Counted from the stretch's first letter, positions 1 through 8,373 are shown. The stretch: 64,000 nucleotides of DNA from Arthrobacter sp. OV608 (GCA_900110595.1 FOEZ01000002.1:372001-436000), one strand, 5' to 3'. A program made the numbers and translations. The notes: generated from the sequence alone by a model not told the origin.

Positions 1-464
1 ACCTCGACGGCGGCCGCGGCCTCCGCCACGGTGCGGCCCTTCGCGCCCACCACCGCTACCACGGGGGCGGCGAGGTTGTTGGCCAGGCGGGCGTTCAGGT
101 CGAATTCGACGGCGGCATCCTGGCCTGTGAGGTCGGTCCCCTCAATGATCACCACGTCGCAATGGCGGGACATCTCGGCGAAGATTTCCACGCACCGGGA
201 GTCGATCTCCTCGCGCTTGCCTTCGGCCAGCAAGGACCGGACCTCCTCGTGCGTGAGGCCGCCGCGGCACCGCTCATCCTCCAGCTCGAACCGCGACTTC
301 ATCAGGGCCACCATGGGATCGTCCGCCGGATCAGGGCCGTGGACCACCGGTTTGAAGAAGCCGATCCTGTCGGCGTGGCGGTGCAGGGTGTCCGCCAGGC
401 CCAGTGCCACGAGGGACTTGCCTGATCCGGGGGTGGTTGCGCTGACGTAGATGCTTGTGGCCAT
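1..464 (-). CDS. pta: Phosphate acetyltransferase, N-terminal part (runs off the left edge)
   Basis: Interconverts acetyl-CoA and acetyl phosphate in acetate overflow and uptake metabolism. Reading the minus strand from the ATG at 464 gives an uninterrupted 154-codon frame to the window edge. It begins MATSIYVSATTPGSGKS, a P-loop of the dethiobiotin-synthetase-like domain that opens the long form of Pta. The segments IGFFKPVV and VVIIEGTDL fit that domain. An AAAGGG ribosome site lies just upstream of the ATG. Only about a fifth of the usual ~700-residue long-form protein is present; the catalytic PTA domain lies outside the window. Naming rests on this N-terminal domain only, so another protein with the same domain is possible. 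Confidence 0.75.
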   Translation of the reverse strand, partial: MATSIYVSATTPGSGKSLVALGLADTLHRHADRIGFFKPVVHGPDPADDPMVALMKSRFELEDERCRGGLTHEEVRSLLAEGKREEIDSRCVEIFAEMSRHCDVVIIEGTDLTGQDAAVEFDLNARLANNLAAPVVAVVGAKGRTVAEAAAAVE

Positions 465-724
465 GGTCTGCCCTTTGCTGGTGTGGTGCTGCCGGTACTC
501 CATCCTTGCATCTGCACCGGGACTCGCGGCAGCGTTTGCCCCGCCGGGAGGTGTGGTGAGGGGCACTGCAGTCCGCCGCCGTCGTGCCTTCCCGCCCGGT
601 TGCTTTTCGGGCGCTTCCCCGGCGCGCCGCAGACGACGGCGTGTCCCGGCCTGGGAGGCCGCTCACGCGGGAGTAACCGGGCTGGAGCGCACGCCTGCCC
701 TTGACACCGGACCCCCTCATGGGA

Positions 725-746
725 TTACCTAATGAACATTCGGTAA
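725..746. promoter_or_regulatory. Probable PaaR operator upstream of paaI-paaK
   Basis: A 22-bp near-palindrome of form TTACC-N12-GGTAA lies 22 bp before the paaI start. The same spacing and outer arms recur at 7775 and 16771, in front of other phenylacetate genes. TetR-family PaaR proteins bind such palindromes and are released by phenylacetyl-CoA. That this is the PaaR site is inferred from position and recurrence. Confidence 0.65.
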
Positions 747-768
747 ATAAAGCTGGAGGCAATGACGC

Positions 769-1230
769 ATGGCTGAAACAACCCTTTCCGGGCCCCATCA
801 CCAGATCCTGGAGAACGATTACGCCTCCGAGTGGATGGGCATCGAGGTCCTCTCGCTGAGCGACGGGCACGCCACTATCCGGATGACCCTCCGGCAGGAA
901 ATGCTCAACGGTTTCGGCATGGCCCACGGCGGAATGATCTTCGCCTTCGGGGATACGGCGTTTGCGCTCGCGTGCAACCCGGCCGTCCCGGCGCCCGGGG
1001 AGGAAAACAACATCACCGTGGCCTCCGGCGTGGACATCAACTTCCTCAAGTCCGCCTACCGCGGCCAGGTGGTCACCGCCGTCGCCGACCGCCGCTCCAG
1101 CGCCGGCCGCAGCGGGCTGTACGACATCCAGATCTTTGCTGCCGACCCCGGCGCCGAACCCGATCCCGAAAAGCCGGGTGAGCTCATCGCAGAGTTCCGC
1201 GGCCGCAGCCGGACCATCCCCAAGAAGTAG
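769..1230 (+). CDS. paaI: Hydroxyphenylacetyl-CoA thioesterase PaaI
   Basis: A 153-residue hotdog-fold thioesterase. In this pathway PaaI hydrolyses stalled or misprocessed ring-hydroxylated CoA esters and so recovers CoA. The segment GMAHGGMIFAFGDTAFA carries the family HGG-x-x-x-x-x-x-D catalytic motif. The length matches the family. A GGAGG ribosome site precedes the ATG. paaK starts 8 bp after the stop, so the two genes are probably co-transcribed from the promoter carrying the 22-bp palindrome at 725. Confidence 0.88.
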   Translation: MAETTLSGPHHQILENDYASEWMGIEVLSLSDGHATIRMTLRQEMLNGFGMAHGGMIFAFGDTAFALACNPAVPAPGEENNITVASGVDINFLKSAYRGQVVTAVADRRSSAGRSGLYDIQIFAADPGAEPDPEKPGELIAEFRGRSRTIPKK

Positions 1231-1238
1231 GAAACCCA

Positions 1239-2591
1239 ATGACCCTCCACGCCCCCGAAACTCCGGCCGCCACCGCAACAGATGCAACACTGGACCGTGA
1301 GGAAACCATGTCCCGCGACGAGCTTGAAGCCCTCCAGCTCAGCCGCCTGCAGCACACAGTGGCCTACGCCTACGACCGCGTTCCCCTGTACAAGCGCAAG
1401 TTCGACGACGCCGGCGTCCACCCCAGCGACCTGCGCGAACTCAGCGACCTGGGCAACTTTCCGTTCACCACCAAGGACGATCTCCGCGCCGAATACCCCT
1501 TCGGCATGTTCGCGGTTCCACAGAGCGAAGTAGCCCGCATCCACGCCAGCTCGGGCACCACCGGCCGGCCCACCGTCGTCGGCTACACCAAGCAGGACCT
1601 GGCGGACTGGGCCAAACTGGTGGCGCGCAGCTTCCGCGCCTCCGGCATCCGCCCCGGCATGAAGGTCCACAACGCCTACGGCTACGGCCTGTTCACGGGG
1701 GGCCTTGGCGCCCACGCCGGCGCCGAAGCGCTGGGCTGCACCGTCATCCCGATGTCCGGCGGCCAGACCGAACGCCAGATCCAGCTGATCCAGGACTTCA
1801 AGCCGGACGCCATCCTGGCCACCCCCACCTACCTGCTGACCATCGCAGACGCCATGGCCCACATGGGAATCGACCCCACCTCCACCTCCCTGAAGTTCGC
1901 GGTCCTGGGCGCCGAGCCGTGGACCCAGGAGATGCGGCACGAGCTTGAAGTCACCATGAACATCAAGGCCTGCGACATCTACGGCCTTTCCGAGGTGATG
2001 GGCCCCGGGGTCGCCGGCGAAGCCGTGGAAACCCAGGACGGCAGCCACATCTGGGAGGACCACTTCCGCCCCGAAATCATCGACGCCTTCAACCCCGTGG
2101 TGGGCAAGGAAAACGTCCTGCGCGACGGCGAACACGGCGAACTCGTGTTCACCTCGCTTACCAAGGAAGCCCTGCCGATCATCCGCTACCGCACCAAGGA
2201 CCTCACCCGGCTCCTGCCCGGCACCGCCCGCCCTGCTCACCGGCGGATGGGCCGCATCACCGGCCGCAGCGACGACATGATCATCCTGCGCGGCGTGAAC
2301 CTCTTCCCGTCCCAGATCGAGGAAATCGCGCTCCGGATCCCCGAGCTCAGCCCGCACTTCCAGCTCGAACTCACCCGCCCCGAGGGCCAGCGGATGGACC
2401 AGCTGACGGTCCGGATCGAACGGCGGGATGCCGTCACCGCCGAGCAGAGCACGACGGCGGCACGCACCTTGAAGGAGCAGATCAAGATCCACGTGGGTTC
2501 TTCGTGCACGGTGGATGTTGTGGAGCCGGGCTCGCTTGAGCGGTCCAACGGCAAGCTGCGCCGGATCTATGACCTGCGGCCGAAGGGATAG
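1239..2591 (+). CDS. paaK: Phenylacetate-CoA ligase PaaK
   Basis: A 450-residue ATP-dependent ligase that activates phenylacetate to phenylacetyl-CoA, the first step of the aerobic phenylacetate pathway. It has the AMP-binding signature SSGTTGRPTVVGYT near residue 105, followed by the GLSEVMGPGVA segment and a C-terminal domain containing GRSDDMIILRGVNLFP, typical of PaaK. Length is normal for the family (430-450). It lies between paaI and paaR in the same direction. The first ~20 residues are poorly conserved in character, so an internal start such as the MSRDELE methionine is possible. Confidence 0.93.
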   Translation: MTLHAPETPAATATDATLDREETMSRDELEALQLSRLQHTVAYAYDRVPLYKRKFDDAGVHPSDLRELSDLGNFPFTTKDDLRAEYPFGMFAVPQSEVARIHASSGTTGRPTVVGYTKQDLADWAKLVARSFRASGIRPGMKVHNAYGYGLFTGGLGAHAGAEALGCTVIPMSGGQTERQIQLIQDFKPDAILATPTYLLTIADAMAHMGIDPTSTSLKFAVLGAEPWTQEMRHELEVTMNIKACDIYGLSEVMGPGVAGEAVETQDGSHIWEDHFRPEIIDAFNPVVGKENVLRDGEHGELVFTSLTKEALPIIRYRTKDLTRLLPGTARPAHRRMGRITGRSDDMIILRGVNLFPSQIEEIALRIPELSPHFQLELTRPEGQRMDQLTVRIERRDAVTAEQSTTAARTLKEQIKIHVGSSCTVDVVEPGSLERSNGKLRRIYDLRPKG

Positions 2592-2621
2592 TCAGGCCGC
2601 GTCCTACGCATCTGCACTGAC

Positions 2622-2643
2622 CGACCGACCGTTCATGAGAAAC
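2622..2643. promoter_or_regulatory. Degenerate PaaR-like half operator before paaR
   Basis: The sequence ACCGACCGTTC occurs 9 bp before the paaR start and equals the left half of the palindrome at 16771. The right half is not conserved. It may support weak autoregulation of paaR. Confidence 0.35.
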
Positions 2644-2651
2644 TAGCCACT

Positions 2652-3272
2652 ATGCCCAGCACCACTGACACAGCCAGCACCGCCGGCACCAAGCGCGGCC
2701 GCCCCGGATACGACCAGCAATCGGTGCTGCGCATCGCCGTGGATGTCTTCAACCGCCATGGATATGACGCGACGTCCATGGGCATCCTGGCCGACAACCT
2801 GGGCATCTCGAAGTCGGCGATCTACCACCACGTGCCGTCCAAGGGCGACCTGCTCAAGCTCGCCCTGGACCATGCGCTGGGCGGACTCGAGGCCATCCTG
2901 GAGGAGCCGCAGGCCACGTCCGGCGCAGCAGATGCCCGGCTCGAGTTTGTGCTGAGGCAGACCGTGGCCGTGCTGGTGGAGCGGCTGCCGTTCGTCACCC
3001 TGCTCCTGCGCCTGCGCGGAAACACCGAGATTGAACGCGACGCCCTGGAACGGCGCCGCACCTTCGACCACAAGGTGGCCGGACTGATCTCCGCTGCCCG
3101 GGATGAAGGGTCGCTGCGCCAGGACATCGACCCCCGGACCGTCACCCGGCTCCTTTTCGGCATGATCAACTCAATCGTGGAATGGTACAAGCCGGGCGGC
3201 TCCCTCTCCCCGAAACGGCTTGCCGACGACGTCATCACCATGGCCTTCGACGGCCTCCACTCCCAGCCCTAG
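2652..3272 (+). CDS. paaR: TetR-family regulator, probable PaaR
   Basis: A 206-residue TetR-type repressor. The N-terminal helix-turn-helix spans roughly residues 17-65 (AVDVFNRHGYDATSM, then LGISKSAIYHHVPSKGDLL), and a C-terminal ligand domain follows. Position directly after paaI-paaK and recurrence of one palindrome near all phenylacetate units make it the likely phenylacetyl-CoA-responsive repressor. The family is clear; the effector and targets are inferred. A perfect palindromic repeat follows the stop codon. Confidence 0.8.
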   Translation: MPSTTDTASTAGTKRGRPGYDQQSVLRIAVDVFNRHGYDATSMGILADNLGISKSAIYHHVPSKGDLLKLALDHALGGLEAILEEPQATSGAADARLEFVLRQTVAVLVERLPFVTLLLRLRGNTEIERDALERRRTFDHKVAGLISAARDEGSLRQDIDPRTVTRLLFGMINSIVEWYKPGGSLSPKRLADDVITMAFDGLHSQP

Positions 3273-3277
3273 CCTCC

Positions 3278-3343
3278 CCCAACTGAGTAGCGCTAAGTGT
3301 CGTTTTGACGGTTCATAACGACACTTAGCGCTACTCAGTTGGG
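3278..3343. repeat. Perfect 27-bp inverted repeat (REP family A)
   Basis: Two perfectly complementary 27-bp arms (3278-3304 and 3317-3343) flank a 12-nt loop. The arms contain AGTAGCGCTAAGTGTCGTT. A degenerate relative with the same AGTAGCGC and GTGTCGTTTT blocks lies at 16700-16765, and a more distant one near 27355-27430. It could also terminate the paaR transcript, but its recurrence points to a dispersed palindromic element. Confidence 0.85.
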
Positions 3344-3479
3344 CTGGCCGCTCCCGTTGCGACCGCCCCGCAGATCCGCTCTGGAACTCCCTGCCCATCC
3401 GGATACTAAGTGTGCTTGGTATTTCTGCAGTTGCCCGGCTACGGTGGTAGGACAGCGAGCATCCGCAGGAGGTAAGTCC

Positions 3480-4619
3480 ATGAGCATCAGCACCAGCCAG
3501 GGATTATGCCGTTCCGCGCGCTTTGGCGCGGTTGCCGGAGGTGTGGTGCTGGCAGCCTCCCTGACCCTGACGGGCTGCACATCCCAGGCTCCCCCTGCCC
3601 CGACCGAAACGTCCGGAGCCAGTACGTCGGGTGCCAGCACCTCGCCGTCGGCCGGGACCTCCCCTGGTACCAGCGGTTCAGCCAGCGCCTCCCCCGGCGG
3701 CCCGGCGCCGGCTCCTGATGCTTCCGGCGGCCTCCCCGAACTGGTTGAGAACCTGGCCCCCTCGGTGGTGACCATCTTCACCGAAGGCGGCCTTGGCAGC
3801 GGCGTGGTGTACTCGGAGGACGGACTCATCCTCACCAATGAGCACGTGGTCAGGGGTAACACCAAGGTGGAAGTCGGGTTCGCGGATGGCCAGCGGGTAG
3901 AGGGGACAGTGAGGGCCACCGACGCCGTCACCGACCTTGCGCTGGTGCAGGCGGACCGCAAGGGCTTGCCCAAGCCCACCTACCAGAGCACGCTGCCCAA
4001 GGTAGGCGAAGGCGCCCTGGTACTCGGTTCCCCGCTGGGCTTCGAGAACACGGCGACGGCAGGGATCATCTCAGGCCTGCACCGATCCATTCCTGGTTCA
4101 GCCTCCAACAGCCTGTCCCTGGTGGACCTGATCCAGACGGACGCCCCTATCAGCCCCGGCAACTCCGGCGGTGCTGTAATAAACATGCGCGGCGAAATCA
4201 TTGGCATCAGCGAGGCATATATCCCGCCGTCCGCCGGAGCCGTCTCCCTGGGCTTCGCCATCCCGGCAGCCACCGCCGTGCAGGTGGCCGAAGAACTGCT
4301 GGCCGACGGCACAGCCGAACACGCCTACCTCGGCCTGACCCCAGGCGAACTGACGCCGCAGATCGCCGATCAGCTGGGCATCGAGGCGAGCGGCGGCGTC
4401 GTGGTTCTGGCCGTTGACGAGGACGGCCCGGCGGGACGGGCAGGAATCCGCCCCGGTGACGTCCTGGAATCCATGGAGGGAGTGGAGCTGAATGCCCCGG
4501 AGAAGCTCCTGGCGGAACTGCGCAACCGCAACCCCGGCGACACCGTAAGTTTCAAGGTCAAGCGTGGAGACCAGAGCCTGGACCTCAAAGCAGACCTGAT
4601 CGACCGGCCCACCCAGTAG
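3480..4619 (+). CDS. Lipoprotein HtrA/DegP-like serine protease with PDZ domain
   Basis: A 379-residue extracytoplasmic S1C protease. The ATG at 3480 follows an AGGAGG ribosome site; a longer upstream frame lacks support. A signal peptide ends in the lipobox LTGC (Cys33), so the protein is probably lipid-anchored on the outer face of the membrane. A Ser/Thr/Pro/Gly-rich linker covers residues 34-85. The triad is visible as His122 (TNEHVV), Asp152 (TDLALV) and Ser229 (GNSGGA). A PDZ domain fills about residues 290-375. The likely role is quality control of exported proteins. The gene sits between paaR and paaZ but has no evident link to phenylacetate. Confidence 0.88.
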   Translation: MSISTSQGLCRSARFGAVAGGVVLAASLTLTGCTSQAPPAPTETSGASTSGASTSPSAGTSPGTSGSASASPGGPAPAPDASGGLPELVENLAPSVVTIFTEGGLGSGVVYSEDGLILTNEHVVRGNTKVEVGFADGQRVEGTVRATDAVTDLALVQADRKGLPKPTYQSTLPKVGEGALVLGSPLGFENTATAGIISGLHRSIPGSASNSLSLVDLIQTDAPISPGNSGGAVINMRGEIIGISEAYIPPSAGAVSLGFAIPAATAVQVAEELLADGTAEHAYLGLTPGELTPQIADQLGIEASGGVVVLAVDEDGPAGRAGIRPGDVLESMEGVELNAPEKLLAELRNRNPGDTVSFKVKRGDQSLDLKADLIDRPTQ

Positions 4620-4643
4620 TACAACCGAGAGGAAGGTAGCACC

Positions 4644-4937
4644 ATGAGCCACCCCAAGGAAGAACCGGATGCAGGATTCATCGTCCCGGACCCGTCAAAA
4701 GTCCGCGAGGACGTTCCCGGCGACGCCGCGGACGAGGCCAACGCCATCCGATTCAGTGAGGAGCAAGCACTGATCGAGGAACAGGCCAACGGCATCCGCC
4801 CGGATACCTACAGCGTTCCCTCCGGCGGCCCCACCATGGACGAGGCCCGCGGCAACATGGACCTGTCAGACCAGACCGGGGCAGCGCCGTCGGACGACAG
4901 CAGCGACGACGGCCTGCACAGCGGCGCCGAAGCCTGA
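4644..4937 (+). CDS. Small acidic protein of unknown function
   Basis: A 97-residue, strongly acidic, probably disordered protein with no signal peptide or membrane segment. It starts 24 bp after the HtrA-like gene and has a GAGAGGAAGG ribosome site, so the two are probably co-transcribed. I do not recognise a family. Codon use matches the neighbours and a terminator hairpin follows. An accessory or substrate role for the protease is possible but unsupported. Confidence 0.65.
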   Translation: MSHPKEEPDAGFIVPDPSKVREDVPGDAADEANAIRFSEEQALIEEQANGIRPDTYSVPSGGPTMDEARGNMDLSDQTGAAPSDDSSDDGLHSGAEA

Positions 4938-4951
4938 CCCCTGCATAACGA

Positions 4952-4988
4952 CGGCAGGCGCGTCCCGGTTAAGGGGACGCGCCTGCCG
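4952..4988. terminator. Bidirectional terminator hairpin
   Basis: A stem of about 15 bp (GGCAGGCGCGTCC paired with GGACGCGCCTGCC) with a short loop lies between the convergent acidic-protein gene and the VOC gene. A short T-run follows on the plus strand. Confidence 0.7.
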
Positions 4989-5002
4989 CTTTCAGTGGAT
5001 CT

Positions 5003-5410
5003 TTAAAGTTCGTATTCGGCCTGTACTCCGAGCGACTCGTGAACACAGAGGATGTTGCGCTCGGTGTCCATAAACCATGCGCACTTCTCCGAGTTCGTGG
5101 TGCAGATGTGGTTTTCGGTTCGAAGGTCCGGCAGGTCGTAATCCTGGAACTGCACTCCTCTGGCTTCCATGTCACGGACCGTGCGTTCGATGTCCGTGAC
5201 CTCAAAGCTCAGCGCAGTGTGATCGGAATGTTTGCCATCCGAGACGGGCATCAGCTGCAGCATCGGGCCGCCGTTGGTGCCGAGGAGTTCGCTTCCGTCG
5301 TCTGTCATGCCACGGTGCGGGAGTCCGAGTTTTTCCGTGTAAAACCGGCGGGCGCGCTGTGGATCATCGACTGGCAGGACGGTTGTGACTGTGTTCAATC
5401 TAAGGCTCAT
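5003..5410 (-). CDS. VOC-superfamily (glyoxalase/bleomycin-resistance type) protein
   Basis: A 135-residue single-unit VOC protein. It opens LNTVTTVLPVDDPQRARRFYTEKLGLP, the paired beta-alpha-beta start of these metal-dependent enzymes, with an HTALSFEV strand in the middle and a metal-ligand-like Glu in NILCVHESLG. A strong AGGAGGTGG ribosome site precedes the ATG at 5410. The substrate cannot be told from sequence. It is monocistronic, ends at a shared terminator, and lies next to a repeat cluster. Confidence 0.75.
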   Translation of the reverse strand: MSLRLNTVTTVLPVDDPQRARRFYTEKLGLPHRGMTDDGSELLGTNGGPMLQLMPVSDGKHSDHTALSFEVTDIERTVRDMEARGVQFQDYDLPDLRTENHICTTNSEKCAWFMDTERNILCVHESLGVQAEYEL

Positions 5411-5467
5411 CTAGCCACCTCCTACGGGGAGAATTTTACGCCCGAGGCGCCCGAAAAGCGCCGTCCT

Positions 5468-5602
5468 AAACGCCCCATCACCTCCTGCTCGAAAACCCCA
5501 AACGCCCCATCACCTCCCGCAACAAGACCCCAAACGCCCCATCACCTCCCGGCGGAAGGTGATGGGGCGTTTCGAAAAAGCCTGCGGAAGGTGATGGGGC
5601 GT
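5468..5602. repeat. Cluster of five 17-19-bp repeats, three direct and two inverted
   Basis: AAACGCCCCATCACCTCC occurs at 5468-5485, 5500-5517 and 5532-5549. Its inverse GGAAGGTGATGGGGCGTTT occurs at 5554-5572, and a shorter inverse copy at 5586-5602. Direct copies recur every 32 bp and inverted copies follow immediately, so the block can fold as one long stem or several alternative stems. It lies between the VOC start and the paaZ stop. Spacers are only 14 bp, too short for CRISPR. Confidence 0.85.
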
Positions 5603-5615
5603 CGGGTGGGTTGGG

Positions 5616-7727
5616 CTACTTTTCGACCAGGGTGAGGACGTCGTAGGTGGCTACGATTTCGTCGTTCTGGTTGGTGAGGACTGCATCCCAGGCCACCTCG
5701 CCGTACTCGTCCGTTTCGCGCGGGGTGATCTTCTTGGCAGTGAGGGTCACGCGGATGGAGTCGCCCGCTGCCACCGGCGTGATGAAACGCAGGTTTTCCA
5801 GGCCATAGTTGGCCAGGACCGGGCCCGGCGCGGGCTCCACGAACAGTCCGGCGCCCCAGGCCAGCAGGAGGTAGCCGTGGGCCACAATGCCCGGGAAGAA
5901 CGGGTTGGCTTCGGCGGCTTCGTGGTTGGTGTGGGCGTAGAACGTGTCGCCGGTGGAGTTGGCGAAGGCGGTGATGTCCTCCAGGGTGACCTGGCGCAGG
6001 TCGGAGCGGACGGCGTCGCCAATCTGCAGCGTCGCCAGTGACTTCCGGAACGGGTGCGTCCCCTCGGTTTCAACGGTGAAGTTGCGGTCCGCACCTGTGT
6101 GCCACACGCCCGTAACGGCCGTGAGCATGTTGGGCGAGCCCTGGATGGCGGTGCGCTGCATGTGGTGCATCACCGAGCGGATGCCGCCCAATTCCTCGCC
6201 GCCGCCGGCGCGGCCGGGGCCGCCGTGGACCAGGTGCGGCACAGGCGAACCGTGGCCCGTTGACGAACGGGCGTCCTCGCGGTTGAGCATCAGGACGCGG
6301 CCGTGGTGGGCGGCGATTCCGGTAACGAGTTCGCGGGCCACAGCAGGATCGTTGGTGCAGACCGAGGCCACCAGGGAGCCGCTGCCGCGGGCGGCGAGGC
6401 GGACGGCGTCGGGAATGTCCTTGTAGCCGATCACCGACGAAACCGGGCCGAATGCCTCCAGCGAGTGCACTTCCTCCGCCTCGGGGTTGTTCCAGTTCAG
6501 CAGGACGGGCGCCATAAACGCGCCGCCGTCACCTACCCCGATGGACCCGTCGGCAGCGGTGACCGACGGCGAATCGAGGGTTCCGTACGCGAGCTCACCG
6601 CCGGCGTCGAGCATGGACTGCACGGCCGCACGCACGTCCTTGAGCTGCTCCACGGAGGCGAGCGCACCCATGGTGACGCCGTCAGCGCGGGGGTCGCCGA
6701 GGACAACCCGTTCGGTGATGCGCTTTCCGATCGCCGCTGACACAGCGGGTACCAGCTCCTGGGGCACAATGGCGCGGCGGATGGCGGTGCACTTCTGCCC
6801 GGCCTTGGCCGTCATTTCGGTGACCACGGACTTGACGAAGGCGTCGAATTCCGGGGTGCCCTCCACCGCGTCGGGGCCGAGGATGGCGGCGTTCAGCGAG
6901 TCGGTTTCGGAGGTGAAGCGGACGCCGCCCTGAACCACATTCGGGTGGGACTTCAGGGACAGGGCGGTGGACGCGGAGCCGGTGAAGGCGACCAGGTCGC
7001 GGTAGTCCAGGACGTCCAGCAGCCCGCGGACGGAGCCGGAGATCAGCTGCAGCGACCCCTTGGGCAGGATGTTGGATTCCACGATCGCCTTGACAACGGC
7101 TGCTGCCACGTATCCCGTGGGGGTGGCGGGCTTGACGATGGTGGGGACGCCGGCGATGAAGGCGGGCGCGAACTTCTCGAGCATGCCCCAGACGGGGAAG
7201 TTGAAGGCGTTGATCTGGACGGCCACGCCCGGGATGCGGGTGTAGATGTGTTCGCCGGCGAAGGAGCCGTCCTTGGACAGCACCTCCATGGGCCCGTCCA
7301 CTACCACCTGCGAGTTGGGCAGCTCGCGCCGGCCCTTGGAGCCGAAGGTGAAGAGGACGCCGATGCCGCCGTCGATGTCGATCATGGAGTCGACCTTGGT
7401 GGCGCCGGTCTGGGCCGAAAAGGTGTAGAAATGGTCGCGCCGGGCGTTCAGGTACTGCGCCAGCTCCTTGAGCTTAAGGGCACGCTGGTGGAAGGTCAGC
7501 CGGCCGAGTTCTGCCTGGCCGGTGCTGCGGCCGTACTCAACCACGGCGCCCAGGTCCAGCCCTTCGGTGCTCACCTTCGCCAGGATTTCCCCGGTGCTCG
7601 CGTCACGGACGGGGACAGCGGAACCGACGGAGCTGTCATCGGGCGTCCACCACCCGTCCATGATGAAGCTGGGCACTGTCTCCACGGTGTCGACCGTGGC
7701 CTGGGGAGCTGTGGCGGTGGTGGTCAT
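5616..7727 (-). CDS. paaZ: Bifunctional oxepin-CoA hydrolase / semialdehyde dehydrogenase PaaZ
   Basis: A 703-residue fusion that opens the oxepin-CoA ring and oxidises the resulting semialdehyde in phenylacetate degradation. The aldehyde dehydrogenase part covers about residues 20-525, with cofactor-fold segments NAFNFPVWG and AFTGSAST and catalytic Cys313 in AGQKCTAIRR. The C-terminal MaoC-type hydratase (about 555-700) has STGDTFYAHTN and GIVAHGYLL, supplying the Asp/His pair. I chose the ATG at 7727 because GGAAGG precedes it; the frame extends 27 codons further without support. It is divergent from a thioesterase across the palindrome at 7775. Confidence 0.92.
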   Translation of the reverse strand: MTTTATAPQATVDTVETVPSFIMDGWWTPDDSSVGSAVPVRDASTGEILAKVSTEGLDLGAVVEYGRSTGQAELGRLTFHQRALKLKELAQYLNARRDHFYTFSAQTGATKVDSMIDIDGGIGVLFTFGSKGRRELPNSQVVVDGPMEVLSKDGSFAGEHIYTRIPGVAVQINAFNFPVWGMLEKFAPAFIAGVPTIVKPATPTGYVAAAVVKAIVESNILPKGSLQLISGSVRGLLDVLDYRDLVAFTGSASTALSLKSHPNVVQGGVRFTSETDSLNAAILGPDAVEGTPEFDAFVKSVVTEMTAKAGQKCTAIRRAIVPQELVPAVSAAIGKRITERVVLGDPRADGVTMGALASVEQLKDVRAAVQSMLDAGGELAYGTLDSPSVTAADGSIGVGDGGAFMAPVLLNWNNPEAEEVHSLEAFGPVSSVIGYKDIPDAVRLAARGSGSLVASVCTNDPAVARELVTGIAAHHGRVLMLNREDARSSTGHGSPVPHLVHGGPGRAGGGEELGGIRSVMHHMQRTAIQGSPNMLTAVTGVWHTGADRNFTVETEGTHPFRKSLATLQIGDAVRSDLRQVTLEDITAFANSTGDTFYAHTNHEAAEANPFFPGIVAHGYLLLAWGAGLFVEPAPGPVLANYGLENLRFITPVAAGDSIRVTLTAKKITPRETDEYGEVAWDAVLTNQNDEIVATYDVLTLVEK

Positions 7728-7774
7728 CGTTGACGGGTCCTTCCAACAAGGGGGCTTACTGCGGCGGGCAATGA

Positions 7775-7796
7775 TTACTGACCGTCCGTTCGGTAA
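7775..7796. promoter_or_regulatory. Probable PaaR operator in the paaZ / thioesterase divergent promoter
   Basis: A 22-bp palindrome with outer arms TTACTGACC and TTCGGTAA, the same length and edges as the sites at 725 and 16771. It lies 48 bp before paaZ and 77 bp before the thioesterase, so one site could control both. Confidence 0.7.
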
Positions 7797-7872
7797 TATA
7801 TTCACCATACATGACGTCCCGTGCTGCAGACTAGAAGGCCGGGACTGAAATGGCCACCCTTAAGGAGAACGT

Positions 7873-8322
7873 ATGAGCGCCCCATCATCGAAGGATGCCG
7901 CAGAGACCCAGCCGGACGCGCACGAGCTGTGGAAGATTACCCTCGGCGAACTCGACGAGAAGATGGGTGTGAAGATCCTCGAGGAGTCGGTGGAGCGGGT
8001 GGTGGCCACCATGCCTGTGGAGGGAAACAGGCAATCCTTCGGGCTGCTGCACGGGGGCGCGTCCCTTGCCGTGGGTGAGGCCGTGGGGTCCTGGGCGGCG
8101 GTGATCCACGCGAGCACCATGGGCAAGACGGCGGTGGGCGTGGACGTTTCCGCCACCCACCACCGTTCCGCTCGGGAGGGGCAGGTGACCATCACCGCCA
8201 CGCCCATTCACCTGGGCGGCACCCTGACCACGCACGAGGTGATCATCACCAACGAGGCCGGCCAGCGGCTCTGTACCCTGCGCATCACGAACCTGCTGAT
8301 GAGGCGCCACAAAACCCACTGA
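7873..8322 (+). CDS. PaaI-family hotdog thioesterase
   Basis: A 149-residue single-domain acyl-CoA thioesterase. The active-site segment SFGLLHGGASLAVGEAVGSWA is the PaaI/DHNA-CoA thioesterase type, with Glu in the nucleophile/base position. AAGGAGAACGT precedes the ATG. It is divergent from paaZ and shares its operator, so a role in hydrolysing CoA esters of the phenylacetate route is plausible, but the fold is also used for 1,4-dihydroxy-2-naphthoyl-CoA in menaquinone synthesis. The two cannot be separated from sequence alone. Confidence 0.82.
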   Translation: MSAPSSKDAAETQPDAHELWKITLGELDEKMGVKILEESVERVVATMPVEGNRQSFGLLHGGASLAVGEAVGSWAAVIHASTMGKTAVGVDVSATHHRSAREGQVTITATPIHLGGTLTTHEVIITNEAGQRLCTLRITNLLMRRHKTH

Positions 8323-8326
8323 CCTA

Positions 8327-8369
8327 TCAGGTATCGTCGCCATTCGGCCGCTTTGGCGACGATATCTGA
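8327..8369. terminator. Bidirectional terminator / palindrome
   Basis: 16-bp arms (TCAGGTATCGTCGCCA and TGGCGACGATATCTGA) pair with one wobble around an 11-nt loop. The hairpin lies between the convergent thioesterase and protease genes. Confidence 0.7.
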
Positions 8370-8373
8370 TGAC

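Noticed and set aside
451..732. Open frames in the pta-paaI intergenic region
   Set aside because: Compositions are Pro/Arg/Ala-rich, no ribosome sites are present, and the frames run through the pta start and the PaaR operator. I see only promoter DNA there.
1056..2492. A 478-codon minus-strand frame
   Set aside because: It is antisense to paaK and contains no recognisable domain.
5468..5602. CRISPR array
   Set aside because: Repeats are about 18 bp with 14-bp spacers, two copies are inverted, and no cas genes are present.
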